This document shows, piece after piece, positions 50,596 to 59,858 of a stretch of DNA of 64,000 nt. The number at the start of each line of letters is the position of its first letter. The first letter of the stretch is position 1. The DNA comes from Persephonella sp. IF05-L8 (GTDB taxonomy: Bacteria > Aquificota > Aquificia > Aquificales > Hydrogenothermaceae), in the NCBI RefSeq assembly GCF_000703045.1, contig NZ_JNLJ01000005.1:163023-227022 (forward strand). Direction: 5' to 3'. The position numbers were made by a program, and so were the translations under genes. A model generated the notes under the pieces. That model was not told where the DNA came from, did not search any database, and saw nothing but the letters and a program-made list of their open reading frames with translations.

Positions 50596-53280
50596 TTGAG
50601 CAGAGAATATAACTTTTCCCAGATAGAAGAAAAACTTCTTAAAGAATGGGAAGAAAACAATGTTTTTAAAACAGAAGAAAAGTTAGATAAAGAAAAGTTT
50701 TATGTTTTAGAAATGTTCCCTTACCCTTCTGGAAGAATTCATATGGGGCATGTCCGAAATTACGCTATTGGTGATGTTGTAAATAGATACCTTAGAATGA
50801 AAGGTAAAAACACTCTTCATCCAATGGGATGGGATGCTTTTGGAATGCCTGCTGAAAATGCAGCAATAAAAAGCGGTGTCCATCCTGCAAAATGGACTTA
50901 TGAAAATATTGATTATATGAAAAAAGAGCTTAAAAGACTTGGTTTTTCTTATGATTGGGATAGAGAGGTTACAACCTGCTCCCCAGAATACTATAAATGG
51001 AACCAGTGGATTTTCCTTAAGATGCTTGAAAAAGGTATAGCATATAGAAAATCAGCAGTTGTTAACTGGTGTCCCCATGATATGACTGTTCTTGCAAATG
51101 AGCAGGTTATAGAAGGAAGATGCTGGAGATGTGATACACCTGTTGTTCAAAAAGAGATACCTTCATGGTTTCTCAGGATAACAGATTATGCTGAAGTTCT
51201 TCTTGATGACCTTGAGGAGCTAAAAGGTAAATGGCCTGAAGCAGTTCTTACTATGCAGAAAAACTGGATAGGAAAGTCTATTGGAGCGACAATTAGATTT
51301 CCTATAGAGAATTCAACATCTGTTTTAGAGGTTTTCACCACAAGACCAGACACCATTTTTGGTGTTACATTTATGGCTTTAGCCCCTGAGCATCCCCTTG
51401 CAATAGAGCTTGCAAAAGGAACTGATTATGAAGAAGAAGTTGAAGCATTTGTAAATAAATATCTTTCCATGTCCACAAGGGATAGAAACATCATTGATGA
51501 AAAAGAGGGTGTTTTTACAGGTAGATATGCCATAAATCCGCTAACCAATGAAAAGGTTCCTATCTGGATAGCAAACTATATCCTCTGGGGATACGGAACA
51601 GGAGCTATTATGGCAGTTCCAGCCCATGATGAGAGAGACCACGAGTTTGCTAAAAAATACGGTATTCCTATAAAGCCTGTTATAAAGCCTGTTGAAGGGG
51701 AATGGAATTACGAAAAAGAGGCTTTCACAGAGGAAGGTATTTTAATCAACTCCAATGGATTTGATGGATTAACCTCAGAAGAAGCAAAAGAAAAAATCAC
51801 TCAGGAGCTTGAGAAAAAAGGCATAGGAGAAAAAACTATAAACTTCAGGCTTAGAGACTGGAATATATCAAGGCAGAGATACTGGGGAACACCTATCCCA
51901 GTTATATACTGCGATGAGTGTGGAATAGTTCCTGTTCCTGAGGAAGACCTTCCTGTAGTTCTTCCTGAAAATGTTGAGTTTACAGGAATGGGAAATCCAC
52001 TGGAAAAGGTTGAGGAGTTTGTAAATACAACCTGTCCAAAATGTGGAAAGCCTGCAAGAAGAGAAACAGACACAATGGACACATTTATAGATAGTTCATG
52101 GTATTTCCTTAGATACTGCGACCCCCACAACGATAAAGCACCATTTGATAAAGAAAAAGCAGATTACTGGATGCCTGTTGACCTTTATATAGGTGGAATT
52201 GAGCATGCGGTTCTCCATCTGCTTTACTCAAGATTTTTCACAAAATTCTTGAAAGAAATAGGACTTGTAGATGTAAAAGAGCCATTCACACAACTTTTAA
52301 CTCAAGGAATGGTTCTTAAAAAATGGATAAAAATAGAAAAACTTCTTGATATATTAGGGCTCACCGAGAATTCAACTCTAACAGAGCTTTTCGCCAAATA
52401 TAATATAGACAAAACAGAAAACAAAACTATAAAACAGTGGCTTGAGGAAAACCATTTAACAATAAATGATAATGCCAAACTGCTCTTTGAAAAACTTGGT
52501 CTGCCTATGGAAAAACTCAAAGAGCTTGAGGAGGAATATGGAAAAGCAGATAAAATGTCCAAATCCAAGCATAACACAGTTGACCCTGATGAAATGATAG
52601 CAAAATATGGAGCTGATACAGTTAGACTTTATACATTATTTGCTGCACCACCACAAAATAGCTTTGCATGGACAGATAGCGGTATAGAGGGGGCACATAG
52701 ATTTTTAAGAAGGGTGTGGAATTTTGTAAATGACAAAGCAGAAGAAATAAAAGGAGTATCTTATACAAAAGAAGACTTTAGAAATCTGCCTGAAGAAGAC
52801 CAGAAACTCAGAAGAAAACTCCACCAGACAATCAAAAAAGTAAATGATGATATAACCAGAGAATACCAGTTTAATACTGCGATAGCAGCTGTTATGGAGC
52901 TTATGAATGAGCTTACCTCCTATAAAGGAGAAAATAAAAAGCTTTTAAGGGAGGCTATAGAAAATCTCATTCTGATGCTTTCTCCATTTACACCATTTAT
53001 TGCAGATGAGCTATGGAGAACAATTGGAAACAATGGTTATACGATTGAACAAAAATTCCCTGAGCCAGATGAAGAGGCACTAATAGAAAAAACAAAAGAA
53101 ATTCCAGTTCAGATTAATGGTAAAGTTAGAGCTAAAATAACTGTGCCTGCAGATGCTGACGAGGAAACCGTTAAAAACATTGCATTTGAAAATGAGAATG
53201 TCAAAAAATGGACAGAAGGAAAAAATATAGTTAAGGTTATTTTTATAAAAGGGAAAATTTTAAATATAGTTGTTAAATAA
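50596..53280 (+). CDS. leuS: Leucyl-tRNA synthetase
   Basis: It charges tRNA-Leu. The class I motif is [15 protein letters not shown] (HIGH as HMGH), the CP1 editing domain includes [13 protein letters not shown] and [18 protein letters not shown], and KMSKSKHN is near residue 652. A stretch of about 79 residues separates GMVLK (about 570) from KMSKS, longer than the corresponding leucine-specific segment in E. coli. Aquifex has LeuRS split near this region; here the chain is continuous. The start is TTG 50596, with AGGAGG seven bases before it, not the earlier TTG at 50578, which precedes that site. Confidence 0.96.
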   Translation: MSREYNFSQIEEKLLKEWEENNVFKTEEKLDKEKFYVLEMFPYPSGRIHMGHVRNYAIGDVVNRYLRMKGKNTLHPMGWDAFGMPAENAAIKSGVHPAKWTYENIDYMKKELKRLGFSYDWDREVTTCSPEYYKWNQWIFLKMLEKGIAYRKSAVVNWCPHDMTVLANEQVIEGRCWRCDTPVVQKEIPSWFLRITDYAEVLLDDLEELKGKWPEAVLTMQKNWIGKSIGATIRFPIENSTSVLEVFTTRPDTIFGVTFMALAPEHPLAIELAKGTDYEEEVEAFVNKYLSMSTRDRNIIDEKEGVFTGRYAINPLTNEKVPIWIANYILWGYGTGAIMAVPAHDERDHEFAKKYGIPIKPVIKPVEGEWNYEKEAFTEEGILINSNGFDGLTSEEAKEKITQELEKKGIGEKTINFRLRDWNISRQRYWGTPIPVIYCDECGIVPVPEEDLPVVLPENVEFTGMGNPLEKVEEFVNTTCPKCGKPARRETDTMDTFIDSSWYFLRYCDPHNDKAPFDKEKADYWMPVDLYIGGIEHAVLHLLYSRFFTKFLKEIGLVDVKEPFTQLLTQGMVLKKWIKIEKLLDILGLTENSTLTELFAKYNIDKTENKTIKQWLEENHLTINDNAKLLFEKLGLPMEKLKELEEEYGKADKMSKSKHNTVDPDEMIAKYGADTVRLYTLFAAPPQNSFAWTDSGIEGAHRFLRRVWNFVNDKAEEIKGVSYTKEDFRNLPEEDQKLRRKLHQTIKKVNDDITREYQFNTAIAAVMELMNELTSYKGENKKLLREAIENLILMLSPFTPFIADELWRTIGNNGYTIEQKFPEPDEEALIEKTKEIPVQINGKVRAKITVPADADEETVKNIAFENENVKKWTEGKNIVKVIFIKGKILNIVVK

Positions 53281-53296
53281 CAGTTCGGGAGAGGGG

Positions 53297-54121
53297 ATGA
53301 AAAAGGACTTTAAGGAAGTATGGAGTTGGGCTTTTTCTATTATTGGTATTCCCAGATTATTCTGGAGCTTGTTTTTTCTATATTGGGGAACAACATTAAT
53401 ATCCTTTATTCCTATTATTGGAAATGTTGCTATACTGATAGAAATTGTATTTTTTTCAGCGTCTTTAAGAATAGCAAAAATCTTTGATGAAAGTTTTTCA
53501 CAACAGGAATATAGAAATAAATTGGCTTCACTTGAATTTAAAAAACTTCTTTTTGATGAAATAATCAAAGCTGGTGCTGTTTTTCTGGGGCTTATTATTG
53601 TCGTTATTATTGTGGTTATTTTTGGGTTGCTCCCTATTTTCTTTATTATGGTAAAAGGTATTGTAGAAAGAAGCATAGATTTTTATGATTTTCTTTACGT
53701 TCTGCCATTTATTGTAATTATATCAGTTATTTTTTATATGTATCCCTATATAATAGGTAAAATTGCTCTGGTATCAGAAACTTTTGAAGAAGCTTTAAAA
53801 TCCATGTTTTCTTTTGTTTTCCCTTCTGAGATTAAAAAGGTTCTTTTTAATCTAAAATATTTTATTCTTTCTTTGAAGGCTTTTTTAGTTATTCTGGTTG
53901 TAGGTATTGTATTTGTTATTTCTTTAATTCCCATATTTCCTGCGCTGGAAACTTTAGATGAAAATGAATTTAATGTTCTGGTAGCTCTTGATTTTATTTA
54001 TGTTTCTGTCATTATTTCTTTTTTAAATCTTTATATGATGTTTTTTTTATCCCATTATTATGCTCTCGCCTACAGAGTAGTTAAGAAAAAAGAAGAAATT
54101 GAGGAAGACTTCTCAGGATAA
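53297..54121 (+). CDS. Unidentified integral membrane protein
   Basis: About 274 residues with roughly six hydrophobic segments (near 15-30, 38-58, 95-120, 135-160, 190-215 and 230-255) and a charged tail ending EEIEEDFSG. No family motif is recognised. The overall look is like DUF4013-type membrane proteins, which is a weak comparison. ATG 53297 is preferred, with GGGAGAGG just before it. An earlier in-frame start at 53270 would overlap leuS. The gene starts 16 bases after leuS and may be cotranscribed. Confidence 0.75.
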   Translation: MKKDFKEVWSWAFSIIGIPRLFWSLFFLYWGTTLISFIPIIGNVAILIEIVFFSASLRIAKIFDESFSQQEYRNKLASLEFKKLLFDEIIKAGAVFLGLIIVVIIVVIFGLLPIFFIMVKGIVERSIDFYDFLYVLPFIVIISVIFYMYPYIIGKIALVSETFEEALKSMFSFVFPSEIKKVLFNLKYFILSLKAFLVILVVGIVFVISLIPIFPALETLDENEFNVLVALDFIYVSVIISFLNLYMMFFLSHYYALAYRVVKKKEEIEEDFSG

Positions 54122-54186
54122 AGATTTTAGAGATTACTCTGTATATGATAAACTAAAAAAGTCTCATAGTGGTTAGGAGGAGAAAA

Positions 54187-54621
54187 ATGGCATATAAAAA
54201 GATACTTGTTGGTTATGATGGTTCTCAGTCCAGCAAAAAAGCCCTTGATAAAGCTATTGACCTTGCCAAAAGTTGTGGAAGTGAACTCCATATAGTTGGA
54301 GTTGTTAGACCTTTTGAATTTGCTGCTATAGATTATATTCCTCCTGAAGAAATTGAAGAATATGAAAAAGAAGAATTAACAAAAGAAGAAAAATACCTAA
54401 AGGAAGCAAAAGAAATTGCAGCACAAAGAGGCGTTGGAGCAATTACCAAAGTTCTTGAAGGAGAACCGGCAGAGGAGTTAATGGCTTATGCTGATGATAA
54501 TGGCTGTGACCTAATAGTCGTAGGACACAGAGGAGTAGGTGGTTTTAAAAGAATGCTTCTTGGAACAACTGCTGGAAACCTTGTTAAATATGCGAACCAG
54601 TCTGTTCTGGTTGTTAAATAA
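54187..54621 (+). CDS. Universal stress protein (UspA family)
   Basis: A 144-residue ATP-binding-type Usp. The N-terminal KKILVGYDGSQSSKKALDKA has the Asp that contacts adenine, and the phosphate-binding GHRGVGGFKRMLLGTT fits G-2x-G-9x-G-(S/T). VLVVK ends the last strand. Such proteins form cytoplasmic dimers induced by stress. ATG 54187 is chosen because AGGAGGAG ends five bases upstream; an earlier in-frame start at 54169 lies ahead of that site. It converges on dedA with no gap. Confidence 0.93.
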   Translation: MAYKKILVGYDGSQSSKKALDKAIDLAKSCGSELHIVGVVRPFEFAAIDYIPPEEIEEYEKEELTKEEKYLKEAKEIAAQRGVGAITKVLEGEPAEELMAYADDNGCDLIVVGHRGVGGFKRMLLGTTAGNLVKYANQSVLVVK

Positions 54622-55188
54622 TCAGGTTTTTTTCCATTTATCCATTAATTTTGGATATATAAGAATAATAAATAGTACAAGAATAAGAAAAGCTACAGCC
54701 GCAAAATAATACTCCTTGGCTTCTCCAAAGAAATGTTCTGCTGCTTTTCCAAAAAAGTACCCAATAGAAAGATAAATCACTGCCCAGAAGAAAAGGGATA
54801 TCAGATTAAAAAATATAAATTTACCTGTGCCAAAGCCTGTGGCACCCATAAGCATCATAGGAACAATTCTCATTCCATATAAAAATCGGATTATGAAAAT
54901 AGATAGCACACCATATTTTTGCAAAAGTTTCTTCGCCCTTCGGTATTCCCTACGGGTATGCCTGTTCCGTAATAAAATCTGGCGACCTTTCCATTTTCCT
55001 GCAAAAAAATACAAAAGTTCATGCAGAAAAGCCCCTGCCATTGCAGATACAAGGGATATATAGGGATTGAGCAGTTTCATTTTTATAAAAAATCCAACAA
55101 CCAGTAAGAACAGTTCACCCTCTAAAAAGGTACCTATAAATACAGCAATATATCCGTAATGTTGAAGAAATTCCTCTAAGTGTTCTAT
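54622..55188 (-). CDS. DedA-family membrane protein, apparently starting at an AUA codon
   Basis: DedA proteins are inner-membrane, SNARE-associated-type proteins needed for envelope homeostasis. FIIRFLYGMRIVPMMLMGAT and LISLFFWAVIYLSIGYFFG are typical. The first ATG (55080) would give 152 residues lacking the N-terminus. The same frame upstream reads HYGYIAVFIGTFLEGELFLL, the conserved DedA start, back to ATA 55186-55188. That ATA is directly preceded by a TAG. No ATG, GTG or TTG lies between. A GGGGG tract eight bases before the ATA could be the ribosome binding site, and a TATAAT box is at 55220-55225. The full length would be 188. Confidence 0.8.
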   Translation of the reverse strand: MEHLEEFLQHYGYIAVFIGTFLEGELFLLVVGFFIKMKLLNPYISLVSAMAGAFLHELLYFFAGKWKGRQILLRNRHTRREYRRAKKLLQKYGVLSIFIIRFLYGMRIVPMMLMGATGFGTGKFIFFNLISLFFWAVIYLSIGYFFGKAAEHFFGEAKEYYFAAVAFLILVLFIILIYPKLMDKWKKT

Positions 55189-55265
55189 CTATCTTACCCC
55201 CGTGTATATATCAGATTTTATTATATCCCATTGATATAAAAGTAAAAAATAGGTATTATTCCAGT

Positions 55266-55838
55266 ATGAAAAAGGAAATAGTCCTGTGTATTACTGGTGC
55301 AAGTGGAACTATTTATGGGTTACGGCTTCTTGAGATATTGCCTAAAGATTTTATAGTCCATCTTATTGTGTCAGATAGTGCTTTCACAGTAATGGAAAAA
55401 GAGATGGATATTTCAAAAGACAAGTTTTTAAAAAATCTACCTGAAAACTGTCTTTTTTATTCTCAAGACCAGATATATGCCCCTGTAGCAAGCGGTTCTA
55501 AGCTTGTTCAGACAGAAGGGGTTATTGTTGCTCCCTGTTCTACTGGAACCTTAGGAGCTATTGCAAATGGATTATCCAACAATCTAATTCATAGGGTCTG
55601 TGATGTTGCATTAAAGGAGAGGAAAAAACTATATCTGCTTGTCAGGGAAATGCCTTTATCTTTGATACATATTCAAAATATGGAAAAGGTTACGCAGGCA
55701 GGTGCTATTGTTTCGGTGGCTTCTCCGGGATTTTATCATAAGCCTCAAACAATAGGAGATATGATTGATTTTGTTGTTGGGAAGGTGCTGGATAGTTTCG
55801 GAATAAAGCACAATTTATACGAAAGATGGCAAGGATAA
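55266..55838 (+). CDS. ubiX: Flavin prenyltransferase UbiX
   Basis: UbiX makes prenylated FMN, the cofactor of UbiD-type decarboxylases. The 190 residues hold the N-terminal VLCITGASGTIYGLRLLEIL flavin loop, VAPCSTGTLGAIANGLSNNL, and LVREMPLSLIHIQNMEKVTQ with the phosphate-binding Arg and Glu. The C-terminus GFYHKPQTIGDMIDFVVGKV is also typical. It is divergent from dedA, with a gap of 77 bases. A ubiD gene is not in the window. The product could serve quinone synthesis (menaquinone or demethylmenaquinone). Confidence 0.93.
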   Translation: MKKEIVLCITGASGTIYGLRLLEILPKDFIVHLIVSDSAFTVMEKEMDISKDKFLKNLPENCLFYSQDQIYAPVASGSKLVQTEGVIVAPCSTGTLGAIANGLSNNLIHRVCDVALKERKKLYLLVREMPLSLIHIQNMEKVTQAGAIVSVASPGFYHKPQTIGDMIDFVVGKVLDSFGIKHNLYERWQG

Positions 55839-56378
55839 TCAGGCAAAAAGTTCTTTTATATCTATTTTTGCCTTGCAGCCATTTTTTAAACTGATTTCAA
55901 GAAAGCCATCTTCACCATCAAAATATTTATCAAATTTACCATTTACAAGCTGAAAAACCCTTACCTTTTTAATATCCGGATAGGCCAGAATATAAAAGGG
56001 CACTTTTTCCCTTTCGTATATCTCAAATTTTATATGCTCATCTTTATATGCTGTTGATTTTGAAACAACCTCAACAACTATTTCAGGAGTTTCCTTTAAG
56101 TATTCCTCTATATCTTTGCATATTACGATTAAATCTGGCCTGACTACAGTATCTTCTGATATAATCCAGTCAAGTTCAGGATAAAGTTTACAATTTTTAT
56201 CGCAGCTTTTTAACTGATTTGAAAGTTGAATTATAAACTCAGAAATTACTTTCTGATGCCTGCCAAATGGAGATGGAGCCATAGCATAAGCAGTTCCTTC
56301 TATAAGCTCCCAATCCCCTTCCCATTGCTTATAATCATCTACTGTGTATCTGGGTAAATGTTTAGCTTCTATCCCCAT
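55839..56378 (-). CDS. Uma2-family (DUF820) restriction-endonuclease-fold protein
   Basis: A 179-residue PD-(D/E)XK nuclease-fold protein. YTVDDYKQWEGDWELIEGTA is the N-terminal family motif, TVVRPDLIVIC holds the catalytic Asp, and PEIVVEVVSKSTAYKDEHIK the E-x-x and Lys residues. FEIYEREKVPFYILAYPD completes the motif. Uma2 genes are often multiplied in cyanobacteria and linked with mobile DNA; their target is unknown. It ends one base after ubiX and is divergent from the Xer recombinase. Confidence 0.88.
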   Translation of the reverse strand: MGIEAKHLPRYTVDDYKQWEGDWELIEGTAYAMAPSPFGRHQKVISEFIIQLSNQLKSCDKNCKLYPELDWIISEDTVVRPDLIVICKDIEEYLKETPEIVVEVVSKSTAYKDEHIKFEIYEREKVPFYILAYPDIKKVRVFQLVNGKFDKYFDGEDGFLEISLKNGCKAKIDIKELFA

Positions 56379-56443
56379 TTAAGTCCTCAAAAAGTTGTTT
56401 TAATGGTATTATAAATTTTAATATTTATAGGTAGTTTGGCAAG

Positions 56444-57322
56444 ATGAAAATTTCCGAATGTGCTGAGCTGTTTTTGTCTTATATATCCGATAAGTCACCG
56501 CATACAATTAAAAACTACAGGTCTGACCTGAAGCAGTTTGCCCAGATTGTTGGGGATAAAGATGTAGAAAAGGTAACAAAGGCTGATATTGCCAAATTTA
56601 GAATGGTTCTGCAATCAAACAGAAAAAAATCCTCAACAATAGCCAGAAAGCTTGCCTGTATAAACTCATTTTTTGAGTATCTTATAGATTTAGAGATAGT
56701 AAGCTCATCCCCTATAACCCGTTCACACCGACCAAAAATATCCCAGAAAATACCTTCTGCTCTATCTCATGAAGAGATAAAAAGGGTTATAAATGCAACA
56801 AAAACATTAACAGAAAGGGTTATAGTAGTTATTATGCTCACAACAGGGCTCAGGGCATCGGAGCTGCTTGGGATAAAACGGGATAATATCTTACTGGAAA
56901 AGGATGGGAAGATTTTTAATGTTGATGCCATTTATAACACAGATTTTTCTGAAGAAGATATTATGTATATAAGGGTTACAGGAAAAGGGGATAAAGAGCG
57001 GGAAGTTCCAATAACAGGGGAACCTATGAAGTTGTTTATAGAGTATCTAAAGTTTAATAACTCGCCGCAGGTATTTCCTATCTCTTACTATTCCCTGTGG
57101 AAGATGATTGTAAATATAGGAAAAAGGGCAGGTTTATCCCTGCATCCCCATAAACTCAGGCATACAGCAGCAACTATTGCGCTACAATCTGGAGCTGAAC
57201 TGAGGATTATTCAGGAGCTTTTAGGCCATGCCTCTCCTATTACAACAGCACGATATGCAAAGGTTGGTCAGAAACAGCTTCTGAAAGCTACCAAAGCCCT
57301 TTCAGAGAATATCAAGTTTTAA
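56444..57322 (+). CDS. Tyrosine recombinase, XerC/XerD family
   Basis: The 292-residue enzyme has the SAM-like N-terminal domain (about 1-85) and a catalytic domain. Arg137 lies in TTGLRASELLG and the beta-hairpin Lys in TGKGDKEREVPI. HPHKLRHTAATIAL gives H-x-x-R, ELLGHAS the next His, and TARYAKV the nucleophile Tyr271. All six catalytic residues are present. Length and lack of extra domains fit the chromosome-dimer resolvase. An integrase of an element cannot be excluded, but no attachment site or cargo is visible. Its end overlaps pabB by 21 bases, convergently. Confidence 0.9.
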   Translation: MKISECAELFLSYISDKSPHTIKNYRSDLKQFAQIVGDKDVEKVTKADIAKFRMVLQSNRKKSSTIARKLACINSFFEYLIDLEIVSSSPITRSHRPKISQKIPSALSHEEIKRVINATKTLTERVIVVIMLTTGLRASELLGIKRDNILLEKDGKIFNVDAIYNTDFSEEDIMYIRVTGKGDKEREVPITGEPMKLFIEYLKFNNSPQVFPISYYSLWKMIVNIGKRAGLSLHPHKLRHTAATIALQSGAELRIIQELLGHASPITTARYAKVGQKQLLKATKALSENIKF

Positions 57323-58453
57323 TCCCATAGCATATAGATTTGCTTTTGCTTTAAGAATAGTTTCTCTATATTCGTTTTCAGGCTCAGAATCCCATACTAT
57401 ACCACTTCCCACATAAACATATGCCTTATTCTTTTTAAAAATACTCTGTCTAATCGCCACACTTGATACAAAATCAAGGTTAGGTTTGATTAAAAATGTT
57501 ATTCCGCAGTAAACTCCCCTTCTATGCTCCTCAAGTTCATCAATAATTTCAATTGCCCTTTTTTTAGGGGCACCTGTTACCGAGCCAGGGGGAAATGTGT
57601 TTTTTATGATATGGCTAAATAGTGTGTTTTCATCTATTTCTGCTGATACTGTAGAAACCATCTGCAACAGGGAATTGTATTCCTCAATATCAAATAATTT
57701 TTCAACACGGACAGAACCTGCAACAGCTATTCTTCCAAGGTCATTTCTCATAAGGTCTGTTATCATAAGATTTTCTGCCCTTTCTTTTTCTGAGTTTAAG
57801 AGCTCATGGTAATAATTCTTACCAACAGGACGGGTTCCTTTGATAGGTTTGGTATATATTTTATTGCCTGTTTTTTCCAGAAAAAGCTCCATTGAGCCGG
57901 ATATAAGAGAAAAATCCTTTTCCTGTATATGCATCAGATAAGAGGCAGGCTGATATTCAATCAGATTTCTGAAAATCTGGTCTGTATTGAAAAATCCATC
58001 TATTTCTATTCTATGGGCGAGATTTACCTGATAAATATCCCCTTCTGATATGTACCTTTTAGCTTCCTGAACTATTTCTATAAATCTATTTTTATCTGGA
58101 ATTTTTGTTTTTTTAATCTGGGATAGGTGTCTTTTCCCCTTTTTTAGTTCAGGTTCAAATTTTTTAAAAAATACTATGTATATCTCAGGTAATCCAGTGT
58201 CATTATTTTTTTTATATAACTCTGGTTGAAATAAATATTTTTTATAATCATAGGAAATGAACCCTATAGCGAACAGTTTGTTTTTCAGAATTAATTTTTC
58301 CAGAATAGGAAGAGGGTTTTTTGTTCTTATAGGTTGTTTATTGATAATTAAGATATTATTTTTATAAATAGCCCTATATACAGGCTTACTTATAGTTATG
58401 CTTTTATATCCAGAAAGCCATTTTTCTTTATCCGAAAAGAGTTCTATCTTCAC
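57302..58453 (-). CDS. pabB: Aminodeoxychorismate synthase component I
   Basis: It converts chorismate with ammonia to aminodeoxychorismate for folate. About 383 residues. The family-typical PIKGTRPVGKNYYHELLNSE contains the PIKGT lysine that distinguishes PabB from anthranilate synthase (PIAGT). LMRNDLGRIA, FPPGSVTGAPKKRA and GVYCGITF complete the chorismate-binding fold. There is no C-terminal lyase. The start is GTG 58453, with AGGAAGGA upstream. An upstream in-frame codon at 58525 would overlap the divergent SpoA gene. No pabA is adjacent. Confidence 0.88.
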   Translation of the reverse strand: MKIELFSDKEKWLSGYKSITISKPVYRAIYKNNILIINKQPIRTKNPLPILEKLILKNKLFAIGFISYDYKKYLFQPELYKKNNDTGLPEIYIVFFKKFEPELKKGKRHLSQIKKTKIPDKNRFIEIVQEAKRYISEGDIYQVNLAHRIEIDGFFNTDQIFRNLIEYQPASYLMHIQEKDFSLISGSMELFLEKTGNKIYTKPIKGTRPVGKNYYHELLNSEKERAENLMITDLMRNDLGRIAVAGSVRVEKLFDIEEYNSLLQMVSTVSAEIDENTLFSHIIKNTFPPGSVTGAPKKRAIEIIDELEEHRRGVYCGITFLIKPNLDFVSSVAIRQSIFKKNKAYVYVGSGIVWDSEPENEYRETILKAKANLYAMGLKLDIL

Positions 58454-58514
58454 GCTTCCTTCCTGAAAAAAATCATATATAATTATAATTAAGGAATTTT
58501 CTAAGAGGGGGATG

Positions 58515-59261
58515 ATGAAATACAAAGTTTCTAAAGAGGAATTAGACGCCCTCTTTAGAGAAGTTTACAGCACTCCTCAAACAGAGAAAAATTATACTAT
58601 ACCTTCTTTAAAAAGAAAAGAAGAGTATAAATTTCTGGCTTATAAATATAAATATGCTCTAAAGAATTTCCTGATATCAAATATCCCTGTGGAATTTAGC
58701 ATAGTATCTTTTAATTCATTTACAGGTAGTCAGGTTTCTGAAAAGAATTTTTATATAAACGGATATGATGTTGAAAAAAAATACAGGTTATACATATGTG
58801 CTTCTGAGAGTATAGAATATATAATAAATGAACATCTTAGCTATGATGTAAATAAGTTGTTAAATGAAAAGTTCAATACCCAGTCTTTTCTGGATAGTCT
58901 ATCAGAAACGCTAATAAGCCAGCTGAAAAATGATTTTCCATTTACTTTCAGGAAAATAAACAGACCTGTTATTCAGTTTTATGAAGATGAGTTTATAAAA
59001 CTGGAGTATAAGCTTGATATAAAAGGTGAACCAGCTCAGATAAATTTGTTGATTGAAAAAACAATGGTAAATTCGGTTGATATATCACCTTTTATATTCT
59101 CAATACCTACAACAGCAGGAAAAAGAAAATTAAAAAAATTAAAAGACATTCTTCCTGTTTCAGTAGAAATAGTCTCTAAGCCTATTAATATTAGTGTAGA
59201 TATGCTTAAATCTGGTCAGGAAATAGAAATAACACCTGAGTTTATAAAGCAGATAAGGTAG
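58515..59261 (+). CDS. Divergent SpoA-domain (FliM-like) protein
   Basis: A 248-residue protein. The N-terminus, SKEELDALFREV, resembles the EIDALL motif with which FliM binds phosphorylated CheY. The middle (about 40-190) has weak beta-alpha segments like a CheC/FliM-fold domain but no clear motif. The C-terminus, LKDILPVSVEIVSKPINISV with LKSGQEIEI, fits a SpoA (FliN-type) domain. It is shorter than standard FliM (about 330). It may be a flagellar C-ring or type III secretion sorting protein. The start is ATG 58515 or 58512, with GAGGGGG just upstream. It is followed by the FliN-like gene. Confidence 0.65.
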   Translation: MKYKVSKEELDALFREVYSTPQTEKNYTIPSLKRKEEYKFLAYKYKYALKNFLISNIPVEFSIVSFNSFTGSQVSEKNFYINGYDVEKKYRLYICASESIEYIINEHLSYDVNKLLNEKFNTQSFLDSLSETLISQLKNDFPFTFRKINRPVIQFYEDEFIKLEYKLDIKGEPAQINLLIEKTMVNSVDISPFIFSIPTTAGKRKLKKLKDILPVSVEIVSKPINISVDMLKSGQEIEITPEFIKQIR

Positions 59262-59270
59262 GAGGCTATC

Positions 59271-59858
59271 ATTAAGGAAAAAATAGTTGAATTCTTATCT
59301 AATGATATAGATAACATTCAGGCAATAGATGTAAAAAGTCCACAAAGTTTAAAAGAGCCTTATTTTCTGATAACTGATAGTAAGAATACTCTTCTAATCA
59401 AAGGAGATTTACTTGTTAGACTAATCTTTTCTCAGGGTTCAAACTGGGGAGAAAAATTATTTAAAAAGATTTTTGGTTCAGAAAATTTACAGACAGAAAT
59501 TCTGGAAGAGGTACAACTTCAGCCTGGAAATATTTCTTTTAATATAGAAGTGGCTGATGAATATTTTGAGAATGGCATTATCATAAAAGCTTTTAATAAC
59601 CAGCTTGAAATAAAAGAGAAATCAGCATCCATTTCACAAACACCTTCAAAAATATCTTTGCCTGTTGTTATAAGAATATTTAATAAAAAAATATCCCTAT
59701 CTGATATAGACAAATTAGGTGAAACATCAGAAATTCTTTTATCCCAAAATAGAGAAATGAATGTTGAACTTCTTGTAAATGGAAATATTATAGGTAAAGG
59801 TATATTAAAAAAAGTTGATGATAGATACAAACTAAAAATTTCAGAGTTATATCTATAA
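59271..59858 (+). CDS. SpoA-domain FliN/FliY-like protein, apparently starting at AUU
   Basis: About 195 residues. The frame opens at ATT 59271, with AGGAGG (59260-59265) five bases upstream. No ATG, GTG or TTG follows in frame until GTG 59550, which would remove half of the protein. The N-terminal half (about 1-120) is a mixed fold. The C-terminus (about 125-195; KISLPVVIRIFNKKISLSD, LVNGNIIGKGILKKVDD) matches SpoA, as in FliN, FliY or HrcQ-B. It follows the FliM-like gene by nine bases, and its stop is directly followed by the kinase ATG. A switch or export-sorting role is inferred. Confidence 0.7.
   Translation: MKEKIVEFLSNDIDNIQAIDVKSPQSLKEPYFLITDSKNTLLIKGDLLVRLIFSQGSNWGEKLFKKIFGSENLQTEILEEVQLQPGNISFNIEVADEYFENGIIIKAFNNQLEIKEKSASISQTPSKISLPVVIRIFNKKISLSDIDKLGETSEILLSQNREMNVELLVNGNIIGKGILKKVDDRYKLKISELYL

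Noticed and set aside
56444-57322. The Xer recombinase next to a Uma2 gene as an integrated element
   Set aside because: No direct repeat, tRNA target or cargo was found, and the surrounding genes are ordinary housekeeping genes.
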